Shown here: positions 27,558-35,859 of the stretch, in pieces
How positions within the stretch are numbered: position 1 is the first letter of the stretch
Layout: each line of letters opens with the position of its first letter
DNA from: a virus
Length of the DNA stretch: 64,000 bases
Reading direction: 5' to 3' (one strand)
IMG/VR virus record: IMGVR_UViG_3300043675_000007
Location: 1-64,000 of that record
Program-made: the position numbers and the translations under genes
Notes under the pieces: model-generated
What the model was told of the DNA's origin: nothing
Database searches by the model: none
Seen by the model: only the letters and a program-made list of their open reading frames with translations

Positions 27558-28068
27558 GTTTGCTGCCGGCCGGTGGTGAGCGCCATGAAGCTGCCTCGAG
27601 GCATGCGGCGCGATCGCCGATGGCGTACCGACGGTCAAAGTCCCCCACCTGCCAATAGTGATACCAGGCGTAGCTCGCATTGCTCGGCCGATCGAACCGG
27701 CCGCAATAGCGCTGGCTGCCATCCTTGCCAGCGTCGTAGCCCAACAGGAATTCGCGCGAGACGCGGTGCCGGTCAGACTCTTGGCTGCGGAAAGCAGCTT
27801 CGAAGGCCTTGAACTGCTTGAGCAGCGAGACGGCCGTCTGGTCGATCACCTTGCCGCCATCGTCCACCCGCACCAGGTCGTGGATGTCCGGACGCAGGCC
27901 TGCGGTGTACGCCTTGTAGTACTCGAGCCAGTTGGCCACCTCTTCCTTGCTCGGCACCCAGCGCGGCGGGGGCGGCGCCGGGACGATGTTCGCGTTGATC
28001 GCAAGCACGGGGAGCGCAGTCGCCGCGGCCAGGCTCATCGTCATTTGAATGAACTGACGGCGATTCAT
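27550..28068 (-). CDS. Tat-signal-bearing protein of unknown function
   Basis: 172 residues. The N-terminus NRRQFIQMTMSLAAATALPV has the twin-arginine motif and a hydrophobic core ending near ALA, so folded export is expected. The body (WLEYYKAYTAGLRPDIHDLV, SYAWYHYWQVGDFDRRYAIG) is soluble and aromatic-rich. I chose the ATG at 28068 that overlaps the upstream TGA as TGATG; a GTG at 28071 is possible. A second Tat-signal gene occurs at 34096-34482. Confidence 0.65.
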   Translation of the reverse strand: MNRRQFIQMTMSLAAATALPVLAINANIVPAPPPPRWVPSKEEVANWLEYYKAYTAGLRPDIHDLVRVDDGGKVIDQTAVSLLKQFKAFEAAFRSQESDRHRVSREFLLGYDAGKDGSQRYCGRFDRPSNASYAWYHYWQVGDFDRRYAIGDRAACLEAASWRSPPAGSKHV

Positions 28069-28217
28069 CACGAGGGCTTCACCTTGTCCGGCAGTGTGGA
28101 AAGATCACGCTCCTTGTCCGCAGCCGCATAGTCCTCGCCTACTTTCTGCGGGATGCCGACCTTGGCCGCGAACTCAGGATTGTGTTTGACCGCCTCCATC
28201 AAGCGGTGCTGTTTCAT
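28068..28217 (-). CDS. Very small phage protein
   Basis: 49 residues, from an ATG at 28217. MEAVKHNPEFAAKVGIPQKV then VGEDYAAADKERD is a pattern known in many phages among short virion-region genes. The stop overlaps the next start. Too short for the usual length cut. Confidence 0.6.
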   Translation of the reverse strand: MKQHRLMEAVKHNPEFAAKVGIPQKVGEDYAAADKERDLSTLPDKVKPS

Positions 28218-28218
28218 G

Positions 28219-28476
28219 CTACGGCTTGGCATTGGGAATGCCTCCCGCTACATCCTCACCTTCGCCCGGGCCCTCACCGGTGCGCCGCGTGCCTGGCGCT
28301 TGATTACCGATCTCTACGCCGGCGCCGGTGTTCGCACTCGCCTCGTCGTTTGAGAGCGGGTCGCGGTGGCCGACGGTGGGCCAGCGCCCCTCTTCCTGAT
28401 CCTGATCGTCGTGACTGATAAGCGGGCCCAGCGTCGATGACTTGATCGGCGGCCGTTCTTTGTGACTTCGTCCCAT
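28219..28476 (-). CDS. Small hydrophilic protein
   Basis: 85 residues, charged and predicted disordered (SHDDQDQEEGRWPTVGHRD). First gene after dyad element c (28513-28527, 37 bp away). No known family. Confidence 0.5.
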   Translation of the reverse strand: MGRSHKERPPIKSSTLGPLISHDDQDQEEGRWPTVGHRDPLSNDEASANTGAGVEIGNQAPGTRRTGEGPGEGEDVAGGIPNAKP

Positions 28477-28512
28477 AAAGGTGCGGCTCCCGGTTGTAGG
28501 AGCCGCACTATA

Positions 28513-28527
28513 TGTCAGCGACTGGCA
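28513..28527. promoter_or_regulatory. Dyad element c: TGTCAG-CGA-CTGGCA
   Basis: One mismatch in the left arm of the 6-3-6 dyad. It lies between two minus-strand genes, with TATAT next to it (minus strand CTGACATATAGTGCGGC). Related to sites a, b, d, e and f. Confidence 0.55.
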
Positions 28528-28533
28528 AGCACG

Positions 28534-29022
28534 CTAGATGGTGTGGTGAGCCTTAGTCTCGCGCTCACCGTGGCCCATCGTGTTCTTGTGTGCCACTTCG
28601 CGCTCGCGGCCGATCGCCGCTTTTTCATTCGCTTCGCGCTCCGGCTCCATCGCCTCCTTACGATTCGCCCCTGCACTTGCGTTATCGGCAAAGCCTTCCG
28701 CGCTCGCGGTACTGACACCGCCGCCCTCACCCATCACGTGATCGGCATCGACATGCACGTGCTTGATGCCGCGGCCGCCGGACACTTCCTCGCGATCGCG
28801 CCCCATGTCGCTCTTCTGTTCGGACTGCGCTTTGCCTTCGGCCGCTTTCGCACGCGAGGGTGAGCGGGCCATCGAGGCGCCTTGCGTGTCCTCACCGCCG
28901 ATCTTCTCGTCGTGCTCGCGGCTATCGTGCCCGGTCGCATGCTTTTCCTCTTCCTTGCGGGCGGCCCCTGGCGAGCGTGCGACGCCGGCGCCTGTCATCT
29001 TGCGTTCATCGCTGCGGTTCAT
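28534..29022 (-). CDS. Hydrophilic, predicted disordered protein
   Basis: 162 residues rich in Glu, Lys, Arg, His and Gly, with no hydrophobic core. Repeats of type EREANEKAAIGREREVAHK near the end. Such proteins beside portal genes may be assembly or DNA-packaging helpers, but nothing specific can be said. Confidence 0.6.
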   Translation of the reverse strand: MNRSDERKMTGAGVARSPGAARKEEEKHATGHDSREHDEKIGGEDTQGASMARSPSRAKAAEGKAQSEQKSDMGRDREEVSGGRGIKHVHVDADHVMGEGGGVSTASAEGFADNASAGANRKEAMEPEREANEKAAIGREREVAHKNTMGHGERETKAHHTI

Positions 29023-29288
29023 GTGTCATCTCCTGCTTCACCTGCGGATGCGCCCGGGCCCGCGGAGGGACCTGCGCCTGGGGGTGCCATTGCCATGGCG
29101 TTGTCTTGCGGCTGCGGGGGCGCGGCCATCTGCGGGGGTTGCGGTCCGCCGCCTGCAGCGCTCATCGGCTGGCCTTCAGCACGATTGGGCATGGCGTGCA
29201 TGCGATTCAATCGGTGATGCGGTGTTCCCGGATCCGCACCGTGCGTCTCGCGGTGGGCTTTCTTCCCGTGTCTAGTCTTTGCGGTCAT
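29019..29288 (-). CDS. Pro/Ala/Met-rich small protein
   Basis: 89 residues with a basic N-terminus (TAKTRHGKKAHRETHGADPG) and a Pro/Ala/Gly-rich second half. The TGA at 29019 overlaps the downstream ATG at 29022 as ATGA. No predicted fold. Confidence 0.55.
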   Translation of the reverse strand: MTAKTRHGKKAHRETHGADPGTPHHRLNRMHAMPNRAEGQPMSAAGGGPQPPQMAAPPQPQDNAMAMAPPGAGPSAGPGASAGEAGDDT

Positions 29289-29583
29289 GTGTGTTCCCGG
29301 CGCGGATGTGCTCGCGCAGTAGTGTCGCCAAAAGGATCAGATTCTCAACCGCCGCGGTCTCGGACTCTGGCGTTTGGCCGTGGAAATAGAAGTCGGCATC
29401 ATCGAACCACTTTGAAGCGGATTGCAGGGAGTAGCGCACCTTAATCACATCGAGCGGGTTGGTGCACAGCATGATGGCACGGCCTTCCCCGTCCTTAGCG
29501 TTCGCAACGGCGATCGCAGCCGCCTCGAGCTCCGGGTTGTGCGTGATGTGGGGAACTGGTCTTGCTTTCACGGTGCTACTCAT
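29272..29583 (-). CDS. Small phage protein, unknown function
   Basis: 103 residues from an ATG at 29583 with AGGAGATGG upstream (overlap with previous stop). HNPELEAAAIAVANAKDGE and ETAAVENLILLATLLREHIR form helices. Downstream genes are disordered proteins. No known family. Confidence 0.6.
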   Translation of the reverse strand: MSSTVKARPVPHITHNPELEAAAIAVANAKDGEGRAIMLCTNPLDVIKVRYSLQSASKWFDDADFYFHGQTPESETAAVENLILLATLLREHIRAGNTHDRKD

Positions 29584-29800
29584 TCGCCATCTCCTGCTCG
29601 AGGGCCTGTTCTCGGTAGAACGATTGATTCTGGCCGCCAGCATAGAGGCGTGCCAACACCGCGGCAACGCCGGAGAAGCCCATACCAAGTTCATCGGATG
29701 CGGCCGCGAAGTGCCGCGGGGAGATATCAGACGTGCCGGCCTTGAGCTTGGAGCGAAGAAACCCGCGCGCTGCGCGCACCTGCGGCGCCGGCATGCTCAT
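29576..29800 (-). CDS. Small helical protein following the portal
   Basis: 74 residues from ATG at 29800, ATGA overlap with the portal stop. MPAPQVRAARGFLRSKLKAG and DELGMGFSGVAAVLARLYAG are helices. The protein at 32673 has a similar MPAPQLRKLARARF stretch, which may be a shared short segment. Confidence 0.6.
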   Translation of the reverse strand: MSMPAPQVRAARGFLRSKLKAGTSDISPRHFAAASDELGMGFSGVAAVLARLYAGGQNQSFYREQALEQEMANE

Positions 29801-32562
29801 TTGACCGAGCCTCCCATATGAGAATCGGCGTGCGCTTCCTCGATCGCAGCGAGCTTGTCCGCCTGGTCCATGGACTGCTGGTGCGTCTGATCCGACTGCT
29901 CCATCCCCGCGGCGTGGCTCTCGGCACCCTGTTCAAGGGAAGCGCCGTGCGCTTCGCTTCCCTGTTCGAGCGACTGGTCATGGGCTTCCTCGCCCTGCTC
30001 CAGCTGCTGGCCGTGCGCCTCGTCCCCGTGCTCGATCTGTTGCTCGTGGGTATCGTCCTTGTGCGCGAGCTCGAGTTGGTGCGCCTCGTGATCCTGCCGC
30101 AGGCCGTGCTCGTGCTCCTGCTCGCCTTGGACCAAGTCGGCAACATGGCTTCGCTCCCCGTGCTTGAGCTTCTGCTCCGCCGCGGCCGCATCGCGCATGT
30201 TCTTCGCAGCGCCGGTGTTGTTGAGGCGCGCCTCTTGGAAGTCGAGTGCCTGGTCTTTGCGCTTCTCTTCATTATCGAACGCTTCCTGCAGCCTGCGCTC
30301 CTTCGCCTGGAATTCCTGTTCGGTGGCATCGAGACGCGCATGCGCCTCGGCCTGGATCATTTGGATCTTCGCATCGGACTCAGCCTTCTTCGCAGCCGCT
30401 GCGGCATCCGGGGTGCCGGGCTTCGGGGCTGGGTGGGGCAGCTGCGCGATGATGCCGGCGACGCGCGCGGTGATGGTCTGCTCGGTGTGCGGGTCCAATC
30501 CCACCGGCTCTCCATCCTGGTCAAACTTCGGTTGGATGCCCGCCGCGGCCATGATCTGCTTCAAATAGCTCTTGGCCATGTGATCGCGGATGTGGGCCAT
30601 CATCGCCGGCTGGATGACGTTGCTGAACACCTGGGGCGGGAATAACGCCTGTGCCCGACCGATCGCATCTTGGTGGATGGCCATGTGTGCCGCATCGTCC
30701 TGGTATGGGTACACGCGCACCGGCAGGCCCGCGAAGATGTTGGAATTCTCCGAGACCGCGTCCAAGTACTGCGGGGTCTTGGCTTTCGGTCCAATCGCAT
30801 CGACGTTCGGCACCTTCAAGGCCACCAACATGCGCCGGTGGGCTTCCGCCCGATGCTCCGGCGGATACAGGTCCGGGGCTTTCTCCTGGAGCTCGAGCAC
30901 GGCCTGGGCGCGCATTACGCGCTGGGTATCGCTCGCCACCCCGGGATCGGTGACACAGATGACATCGACGCCCGGGGCGAAGTCGGACTTGAGTAGGAAT
31001 TGCTCTTCGTCGCCGATCTTGTAGTCGTAGCGCTCCGGCATGAAGTCTTCGATGAGCTCGCAGAGCATGGCGAGCTCTTGAGACATCGAGACGTGCAACC
31101 GTTTGTGAATCGCGCTGATCGGCTTTTGCGCCTGCTCGATCAGGGCGATAGTCGTGCCGACGGGGCCTGTGTTGTTCCCATCCCCTACCGCGCTGTCGGT
31201 GGTGCCGGCAAAGCGCTGGCCGCTCGTGACCAAGATATTGAGCAGCTGGAAGAGCGCGGGGCTCGGTTCCTTGAACGGCGGCGTGTAGAAGCTCTTGGCA
31301 AGGTCCTCCCCGGTGCTGTCGCATTGCTTCCATACGCCATGCTCGAGGCGAAATTCGCCCGCGATCTTCGCTTCCTTGCTGACAAAGCCGCCTTGAAAGT
31401 TCGCGGCAAGCGCCGAATCCAAGAGCGCATTGACCGCGCCAGAGGCGGCAAGACCGAGTGAGCCGATGACGTGGGGGTATCCCCATCCGTAGAAGCCCAG
31501 CCCGGGGAGGAACTGATGGTGCGCGAACCAGATGCGCTTTTTGCGCTCTTTATTGTCCGACTTGCGCCAGTTGCGCCGGACCATGAGCACCTGCTCGTTC
31601 GCCGCATCGATGATGACGATGTAGGGGCGCAGGCCCGTGTCGCCATCCTTGAGCTCGGCGCCGGCACCCTTCGCGTCCGCATCAATTTCCAAGTCGATGT
31701 GGTACTCGAGCATCGGGTAGAGGCGGTCTTTCTCGTGGTACGTCGGCTGGCGCAGGTCCGATTGATCGGAGGCCGGCGCGTGCATCGCGAGGCCTTGCGC
31801 AGGCTGCGGCAGGTAGATATCGAGGAACATGCCAATCAGCATGGCCCGGTCGATATCCTCGCCCGTCATGGTGAACTTCCAGGCGTAGCGCGGCATGCTC
31901 TTGAGATCCGTGCCGGCATACGGGGCGATGAAGTTGGTCGCCTGCACGTAGCGCAGCACCGGCAGGCCGGTGGTGAAGTCCTGGCTTGCGCGCCGAAAGG
32001 CACTGCCGCCCATCGGCAGGTACATGCACATCTTGTCGGTGTCGTTGAAATAGCCGTCATCGACATCGGTCAGGTAGTGGTTCAAGAAGGTGCGTACGCG
32101 CTTGGCGCGCGCCATCTTTGATTGTGTCTGGGTGCCCAAGACCTTGGTCTCGGCCGGCCCTTGCGGCGGGAAGAGCTCCACGATCGCATTGGCTTGGAAG
32201 CGCACCGTCGCCTCCATGAGCATCGGGTGGGTCACATCGTGCCCGTCCTCCTGCTCATCATCACCGCCGGGCGGCGTGTCCTTGAGCCCCAGCATGGCCA
32301 TCGCACACTTTTCCCGGTCCTCCCAGTCCTTGCGGCTGGTGATATCGACTTCGGAGAACTCCTTCAAGCGCATGGCGAGCAGTTTTCGATCGCTGCTGTT
32401 CATGTCCTCGGCTAGGTTTTCATCGAAGTCCCCGCTCTTTGGGATGCGGGCCGTGACGATGCCCGGGCCCTCGACCGAGACGCTCCCGTCCTGGCCGCGG
32501 ATGACTTTGCTATCGCCGAAGGCACTCACCCCTGGTTTGCTATCCGGGGTGGTGGTCGCCAT
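29797..32562 (-). CDS. Portal protein (P22-type, with C-terminal hendecad repeat tail)
   Basis: 921 residues. Core motifs of the large podovirus portal family include RKDWEDREKCAMAMLGLKD, RAKRVRTFLNHYLTDVDDGY, MYLPMGGSAFRRASQDF, GSLGLAASGAVNALLDSALA and NNTGPVGTTIALIEQAQKPI. From about residue 680 the chain is a long Ala/Glu/Lys/Gln helix, and residues 825-901 hold seven 11-residue repeats of the type xEAHxxxLExG (see repeat feature). P22-type portals have a long C-terminal helical barrel that sits in the capsid. The ATG at 32562 follows dyad element d by about 79 bp. Confidence 0.9.
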   Translation of the reverse strand: MATTTPDSKPGVSAFGDSKVIRGQDGSVSVEGPGIVTARIPKSGDFDENLAEDMNSSDRKLLAMRLKEFSEVDITSRKDWEDREKCAMAMLGLKDTPPGGDDEQEDGHDVTHPMLMEATVRFQANAIVELFPPQGPAETKVLGTQTQSKMARAKRVRTFLNHYLTDVDDGYFNDTDKMCMYLPMGGSAFRRASQDFTTGLPVLRYVQATNFIAPYAGTDLKSMPRYAWKFTMTGEDIDRAMLIGMFLDIYLPQPAQGLAMHAPASDQSDLRQPTYHEKDRLYPMLEYHIDLEIDADAKGAGAELKDGDTGLRPYIVIIDAANEQVLMVRRNWRKSDNKERKKRIWFAHHQFLPGLGFYGWGYPHVIGSLGLAASGAVNALLDSALAANFQGGFVSKEAKIAGEFRLEHGVWKQCDSTGEDLAKSFYTPPFKEPSPALFQLLNILVTSGQRFAGTTDSAVGDGNNTGPVGTTIALIEQAQKPISAIHKRLHVSMSQELAMLCELIEDFMPERYDYKIGDEEQFLLKSDFAPGVDVICVTDPGVASDTQRVMRAQAVLELQEKAPDLYPPEHRAEAHRRMLVALKVPNVDAIGPKAKTPQYLDAVSENSNIFAGLPVRVYPYQDDAAHMAIHQDAIGRAQALFPPQVFSNVIQPAMMAHIRDHMAKSYLKQIMAAAGIQPKFDQDGEPVGLDPHTEQTITARVAGIIAQLPHPAPKPGTPDAAAAAKKAESDAKIQMIQAEAHARLDATEQEFQAKERRLQEAFDNEEKRKDQALDFQEARLNNTGAAKNMRDAAAAEQKLKHGERSHVADLVQGEQEHEHGLRQDHEAHQLELAHKDDTHEQQIEHGDEAHGQQLEQGEEAHDQSLEQGSEAHGASLEQGAESHAAGMEQSDQTHQQSMDQADKLAAIEEAHADSHMGGSVK
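29860..30090 (-). repeat. Seven tandem 33-bp units encoding 11-residue EAH repeats in the portal tail
   Basis: Units such as DEAHGQQLEQG, EEAHDQSLEQG, SEAHGASLEQG and AESHAAGMEQS repeat exactly every 11 residues with His invariant at position 4. This is a hendecad, the period of a left-handed coiled coil, with a histidine in every unit. Confidence 0.85.
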
Positions 32563-32640
32563 TGATTCGTAGGCCAGGGGGGCGCGCTCCGTGAGGAATA
32601 GGGCGCCAAGGAGCGTACAGCGGCAGGAATTGGGCTTACA

Positions 32641-32655
32641 TGCCAGCGGCTGGCA
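32641..32655. promoter_or_regulatory. Dyad element d: TGCCAG-CGG-CTGGCA
   Basis: Perfect 6-3-6 inverted repeat 79 bp upstream of the portal start, followed by TGCCCTATATG on the plus strand. One of six related sites. Confidence 0.65.
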
Positions 32656-32672
32656 AGTGCCCTATATGTCGT

Positions 32673-33116
32673 TCAATTGCCGGGCATATGCCGTCCAGTT
32701 AGCGTTTGCGTGCTGGGAGCGGCCTGCCGTGGTGCTGGGTCGTCCATGATGATCGCGGTCCCGCGGTAGCCGGAAAGCCCGGTGCGGGCAGCATAGTGTG
32801 GCCACGACTCGGCGTACACGTTGCTGCACCACTGCCCATGACGGCGTTGGTAGCGAGCGCGGCGGATGCGCTTGCCTTCCATGCGCGCCTCGAAGCGGGC
32901 TCGGGCAAGTTTGCGCAGCTGCGGCGCCGGCATGTCGCAATCGTAGTCGAGCAGGTCAATCTCGGGGCAGTACTGACCGGTGGATCTGTGCGTGGTGCGC
33001 ACCGTCAGAAGATTGCCGATGCTCGCGTTGTCGACGAGCTCGTTGTAGTGCGCAAGTAAATCGCGCCCGGCGCGGCTGGCGGCGGCCTGCGCCAGAATCT
33101 TGCGCGCCGTTATCAC
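32673..33116 (-). CDS. Unrecognised basic protein
   Basis: 147 residues from a GTG at 33116 (GTGA overlap with the upstream stop); an in-frame GTG at 33131 exists. It begins ITARKILAQAAASRAGRDLL and contains DMPAPQLRKLARARFEARME and IRRARYQRRHGQWCSNVYAE. The high Arg content suggests nucleic-acid contact, but no motif is diagnostic. Confidence 0.6.
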   Translation of the reverse strand: MITARKILAQAAASRAGRDLLAHYNELVDNASIGNLLTVRTTHRSTGQYCPEIDLLDYDCDMPAPQLRKLARARFEARMEGKRIRRARYQRRHGQWCSNVYAESWPHYAARTGLSGYRGTAIIMDDPAPRQAAPSTQTLTGRHMPGN

Positions 33117-33889
33117 GCGGCCAGGCGCCACTGCCGATCATCGGCGGCAGGGGTCTTAAAAAGCGCCGAGGTCGAGAAGTGGATGTCCTTGATGTAGTAG
33201 TAGTTGCCGAGCGCGTTCTGTGGCATTGAGCCCCACGTCATGTTGTCCTGCAGGTTGAATTTCAACGCCTGCGTGCCCACGGGGAGGTTATAGCCACCGA
33301 CACCGAGCGGTACCTTATAGGTCGCCCAGACATTCGGCTGCGGCGCGGGGCCGAATGATTCCACCGACTTGGTCAGGCCGCCGCCGGCAATGGTCGTATC
33401 GCCAGAGCCCTCAAAGCCGCTTACCCAAGTCTGCCCGGCCCGCGTCGGCATGAGCACAAAGACCAAGTACTTGAACCCCGTGGTGTTGAACACCAGCAGG
33501 CTGTTGGGCGGATTCTGGCAGAACGGCTGAAACCCTCCGCCGCCGGCATGGCCATCGGTCCCCATCGGGGTCGTGGCCAAGATCTTCATTGCTAAGGCAC
33601 CATCCGGGGCGGTCTGGCTATCGATTTCCTGCGACCCGCCATAGTTGAAGTTGCCGGTCCAGGTGCTCTTGCCGCTCAAGACCACCTGTGAGTTGCACGA
33701 AGACCCCAACGTGGGCGGCGGTATGACAGGCGGGGCGACGACGGGTACCGGCACCACTGTGCTCTGGCCAGCGACGGCGATCGTCACCTGGGTGGGTGTG
33801 ACGGTAACGGTAAGCGGGATATTGACGGTGGTAGCTGTGACGGCCGCCGCGGCCATCAGACCGGCGATCAAGAGTGCGATGCGTTTCAT
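33113..33889 (-). CDS. Secreted beta-sandwich protein, possibly carbohydrate-binding
   Basis: 258 residues from an ATG at 33889. MKRIALLIAGLMAAAAVTA is a clear Sec signal peptide, followed by Thr/Val/Pro strands (TQVTIAVAGQSTVVPVPVV). The C-terminal 180 residues look like a galactose-binding or CBM-like sandwich (LSGKSTWTGNFNYGGSQEID, WATYKVPLGVGGYNLPVGTQ, GNYYYIKDIHFSTSALF). It sits near a GH71-like gene, so a shared role in polysaccharide contact is possible. Confidence 0.6.
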   Translation of the reverse strand: MKRIALLIAGLMAAAAVTATTVNIPLTVTVTPTQVTIAVAGQSTVVPVPVVAPPVIPPPTLGSSCNSQVVLSGKSTWTGNFNYGGSQEIDSQTAPDGALAMKILATTPMGTDGHAGGGGFQPFCQNPPNSLLVFNTTGFKYLVFVLMPTRAGQTWVSGFEGSGDTTIAGGGLTKSVESFGPAPQPNVWATYKVPLGVGGYNLPVGTQALKFNLQDNMTWGSMPQNALGNYYYIKDIHFSTSALFKTPAADDRQWRLAA

Positions 33890-33936
33890 GGATGTAAGCC
33901 TTCTAAAGGTGAATAGGGGGAAGTGTCGGGTCAGTC

Positions 33937-34083
33937 TTATCTGCCGACAAAGAAAATGATGAGCAGGATGAGCAGCAGCAGGCCGCCGCCGCCATAGCCG
34001 TAATGGCCCCACCCGCCCCAGTAGCCGCCGCCGAAAGCACCAAATGCCAAGAGCACCAACAGGATCAGCAGGATCGGGTTCAT
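33937..34083 (-). CDS. Small glycine-rich membrane protein (DUF3309-like)
   Basis: 48 residues with two hydrophobic segments around a Gly/Trp/Tyr-rich loop: NPILLILLVLLAFGAFGGGY and a second LLLLILLIIFFVGR. GGAG-type ribosome binding site (GGAGAAAGTCC) precedes the ATG. Similar tiny membrane proteins occur in bacteria and phages; it could be a holin-like or stress protein. Confidence 0.6.
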   Translation of the reverse strand: MNPILLILLVLLAFGAFGGGYWGGWGHYGYGGGGLLLLILLIIFFVGR

Positions 34084-34095
34084 GGACTTTCTCCG

Positions 34096-34482
34096 TTAGT
34101 CAACTGGGAACAGTCTCCACATGAACCGCTCGAAGAGCGTCGGTTTGTGCGTGAGCACGTACTGCGCCGTGTGGGCGAGGCGCGGGGGAATGATCAATTT
34201 GGTTGGCCGCACGGTGAACGCTTCATTGTCGCGCAGCTGGTTGAGCATGTCCTCGAGGGACTTCTCGTTGAGCGGCGCATCCGTGCCCGCGGTGTTGCGG
34301 TAGAAGCGCTTGAGGCCGTCCGGCTGATCGGTCTTGATGTACCAGGCAGTGTCGCTGACGAAGTAGTCTGCCACCTCGACTTCGATGTCCTCACGACGCG
34401 GCAGCCGCAGGGTAGATCCCGCCAGCGCGGTGATCGCTGGCAGGGCGGCGAGCATCCCAAGAAACTTGCGCCGGCTGACCAT
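34096..34482 (-). CDS. Tat-signal protein built from capsid-like blocks in re-ordered order
   Basis: 128 residues. MVSRRKFLGMLAALPAITAL is a strong twin-arginine signal. The mature part contains YFVSDTAWYIKTDQPDGLK and then TKLIIPPRLAHTAQYVLTH. In the major capsid protein similar blocks occur as KKLVIPTELQFVAARLLMT followed by TQWFLITDVPDGLRAFNRR, i.e. the order is reversed here. It may be a domesticated or decoy capsid fragment; biological role unknown. About 20 bp from the glucanase-like gene. Confidence 0.65.
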   Translation of the reverse strand: MVSRRKFLGMLAALPAITALAGSTLRLPRREDIEVEVADYFVSDTAWYIKTDQPDGLKRFYRNTAGTDAPLNEKSLEDMLNQLRDNEAFTVRPTKLIIPPRLAHTAQYVLTHKPTLFERFMWRLFPVD

Positions 34483-34500
34483 GGGCGCGGATCTTACCCC

Positions 34501-35859
34501 TTAATTGCTGTGCGAGCCGCTCCAGTAGGTAAGGTCCGTCACTTTCGCGGGTGAACCGCCCGGTCCGTAGATTTGCACTGGGCCCTTGAACTCGAACACA
34601 TCGGAGCCGTCGCGCTGAACCTTAAATTGCGGAAAGCCCGGCGCCATTGGCGCCACGAATGAGGTGATGCCAGCCGGCGCGCCCGTAGCGTTCCCGTTGA
34701 TCATGAGCGTTGCCGGCGCGGTCAAAAACGCAAGAAGCTCGATGTTGGCGGTCTCGATGCCCGGGGGCACGATCTTGAAGGGCAGCAGTTGGTTCGCATG
34801 CGCGGCGGTCGAGAGCATCGGCTTGTAGCACCAGTACGCGACGTCCTGGGTGATGCGCGGCTGCACGCCGGTGACAAACCAGGTGATGTAATAACCGAGC
34901 AGGTCATAGAAGCCGGTGCCGATATTGGGGTTAAGCGTCGCATCGGTGCACGGCGAGACTTGACCGGACTCGGAGTAATCGTTCCACGTGACCAGTTGGA
35001 TCATCTGGCACATGGGCGCATTGATCGCCGCAAGGAAGCCGGCGCGCAAAGACCCCGTGTTGCCCGCCTCCCAGAAGCATTGAGCGTCGGGGCGAAACTG
35101 CTGCGGCAGCACGGGCATCATAAAGGAGGGCGGGCACGATTTGGCCGCGTCGGGCGTTGCCGTCCCCCACCCACCTACGCCGTGAGCGATGGCCGCGTAG
35201 GGGTCTGAGGCCGGTTCGCCCAACAGCACTGGGACAAAGGCGACATCGATATCCTGGGCATTGAGGCCGGCAATGACCTGCTGCCACCAGGTGAGCGGCA
35301 TGCGAGTCGCATTGAACGCCGTAAAGAGCATGCGCCCATCGGGGAGGCGCGCGACGTTCGGTTGGGTCGAGCACGCCGCGAGCACCGAGACCGCCTGCGC
35401 GACGGTGAGGCCTGCGCCCAAAGAACTCATATCGAGCATCGGCACGACCCAGAAGCGCAGGTCCGCAGCTAGGGCGGCCTTGAACAGCCACGCGAGATGC
35501 CCGTTAGGATTTAGCTGCCCGGTCGGTAAGATCGCATCGGCCAAGGAGAGGACATCGAACTCGAATCCCGTAACACCTCGAGCAATCGCCCTGGTGACTT
35601 CCAGCTGCAGGTTCGCGATTTCGTAACCCGGGGTCGCCGCGCCGATGGCCACGGGCGGCGGCCGCTGGCGTAGGAACCCGCCGTAGGGTGCGTGCTTGCC
35701 GCTCTCCCCGCCCACGGTGAGGAACTGCGTCTCGTAGTAGTCGGTCAAGGACGGCGCATTGTCGATCGAGAGCGGGAAGGGGCAGAAGTAATGCGCGACG
35801 ACGCGCTTCGGCGAGTTGAAGAACACGTCCGCAGGGGGCATGACGAAGGGTAATTTCAT
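34501..35859 (-). CDS. Glycoside hydrolase family 71-like (alpha-1,3-glucanase) protein
   Basis: 452 residues with no signal peptide. VAHYFCPFPLSIDN at the start, VTGFEFDVLSLADAI, LRFWVVPMLDMSSLG, and IQLVTWNDYSESGQVSP match GH71 layout, where the N-terminal strand HYF and a later WNDY are hallmarks. The C-terminal part is beta-rich (VFEFKGPVQIYGPGG). Substrate would be an alpha-glucan of host surface or capsule; inference. A phage depolymerase or virion-bound enzyme is plausible. Confidence 0.6.
   Translation of the reverse strand: MKLPFVMPPADVFFNSPKRVVAHYFCPFPLSIDNAPSLTDYYETQFLTVGGESGKHAPYGGFLRQRPPPVAIGAATPGYEIANLQLEVTRAIARGVTGFEFDVLSLADAILPTGQLNPNGHLAWLFKAALAADLRFWVVPMLDMSSLGAGLTVAQAVSVLAACSTQPNVARLPDGRMLFTAFNATRMPLTWWQQVIAGLNAQDIDVAFVPVLLGEPASDPYAAIAHGVGGWGTATPDAAKSCPPSFMMPVLPQQFRPDAQCFWEAGNTGSLRAGFLAAINAPMCQMIQLVTWNDYSESGQVSPCTDATLNPNIGTGFYDLLGYYITWFVTGVQPRITQDVAYWCYKPMLSTAAHANQLLPFKIVPPGIETANIELLAFLTAPATLMINGNATGAPAGITSFVAPMAPGFPQFKVQRDGSDVFEFKGPVQIYGPGGSPAKVTDLTYWSGSHSN

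Noticed and set aside
32662-32940. Alternative minus-strand frame of 92 residues
   Set aside because: It overlaps the better frame 32673-33116, which has a coupled GTGA start.
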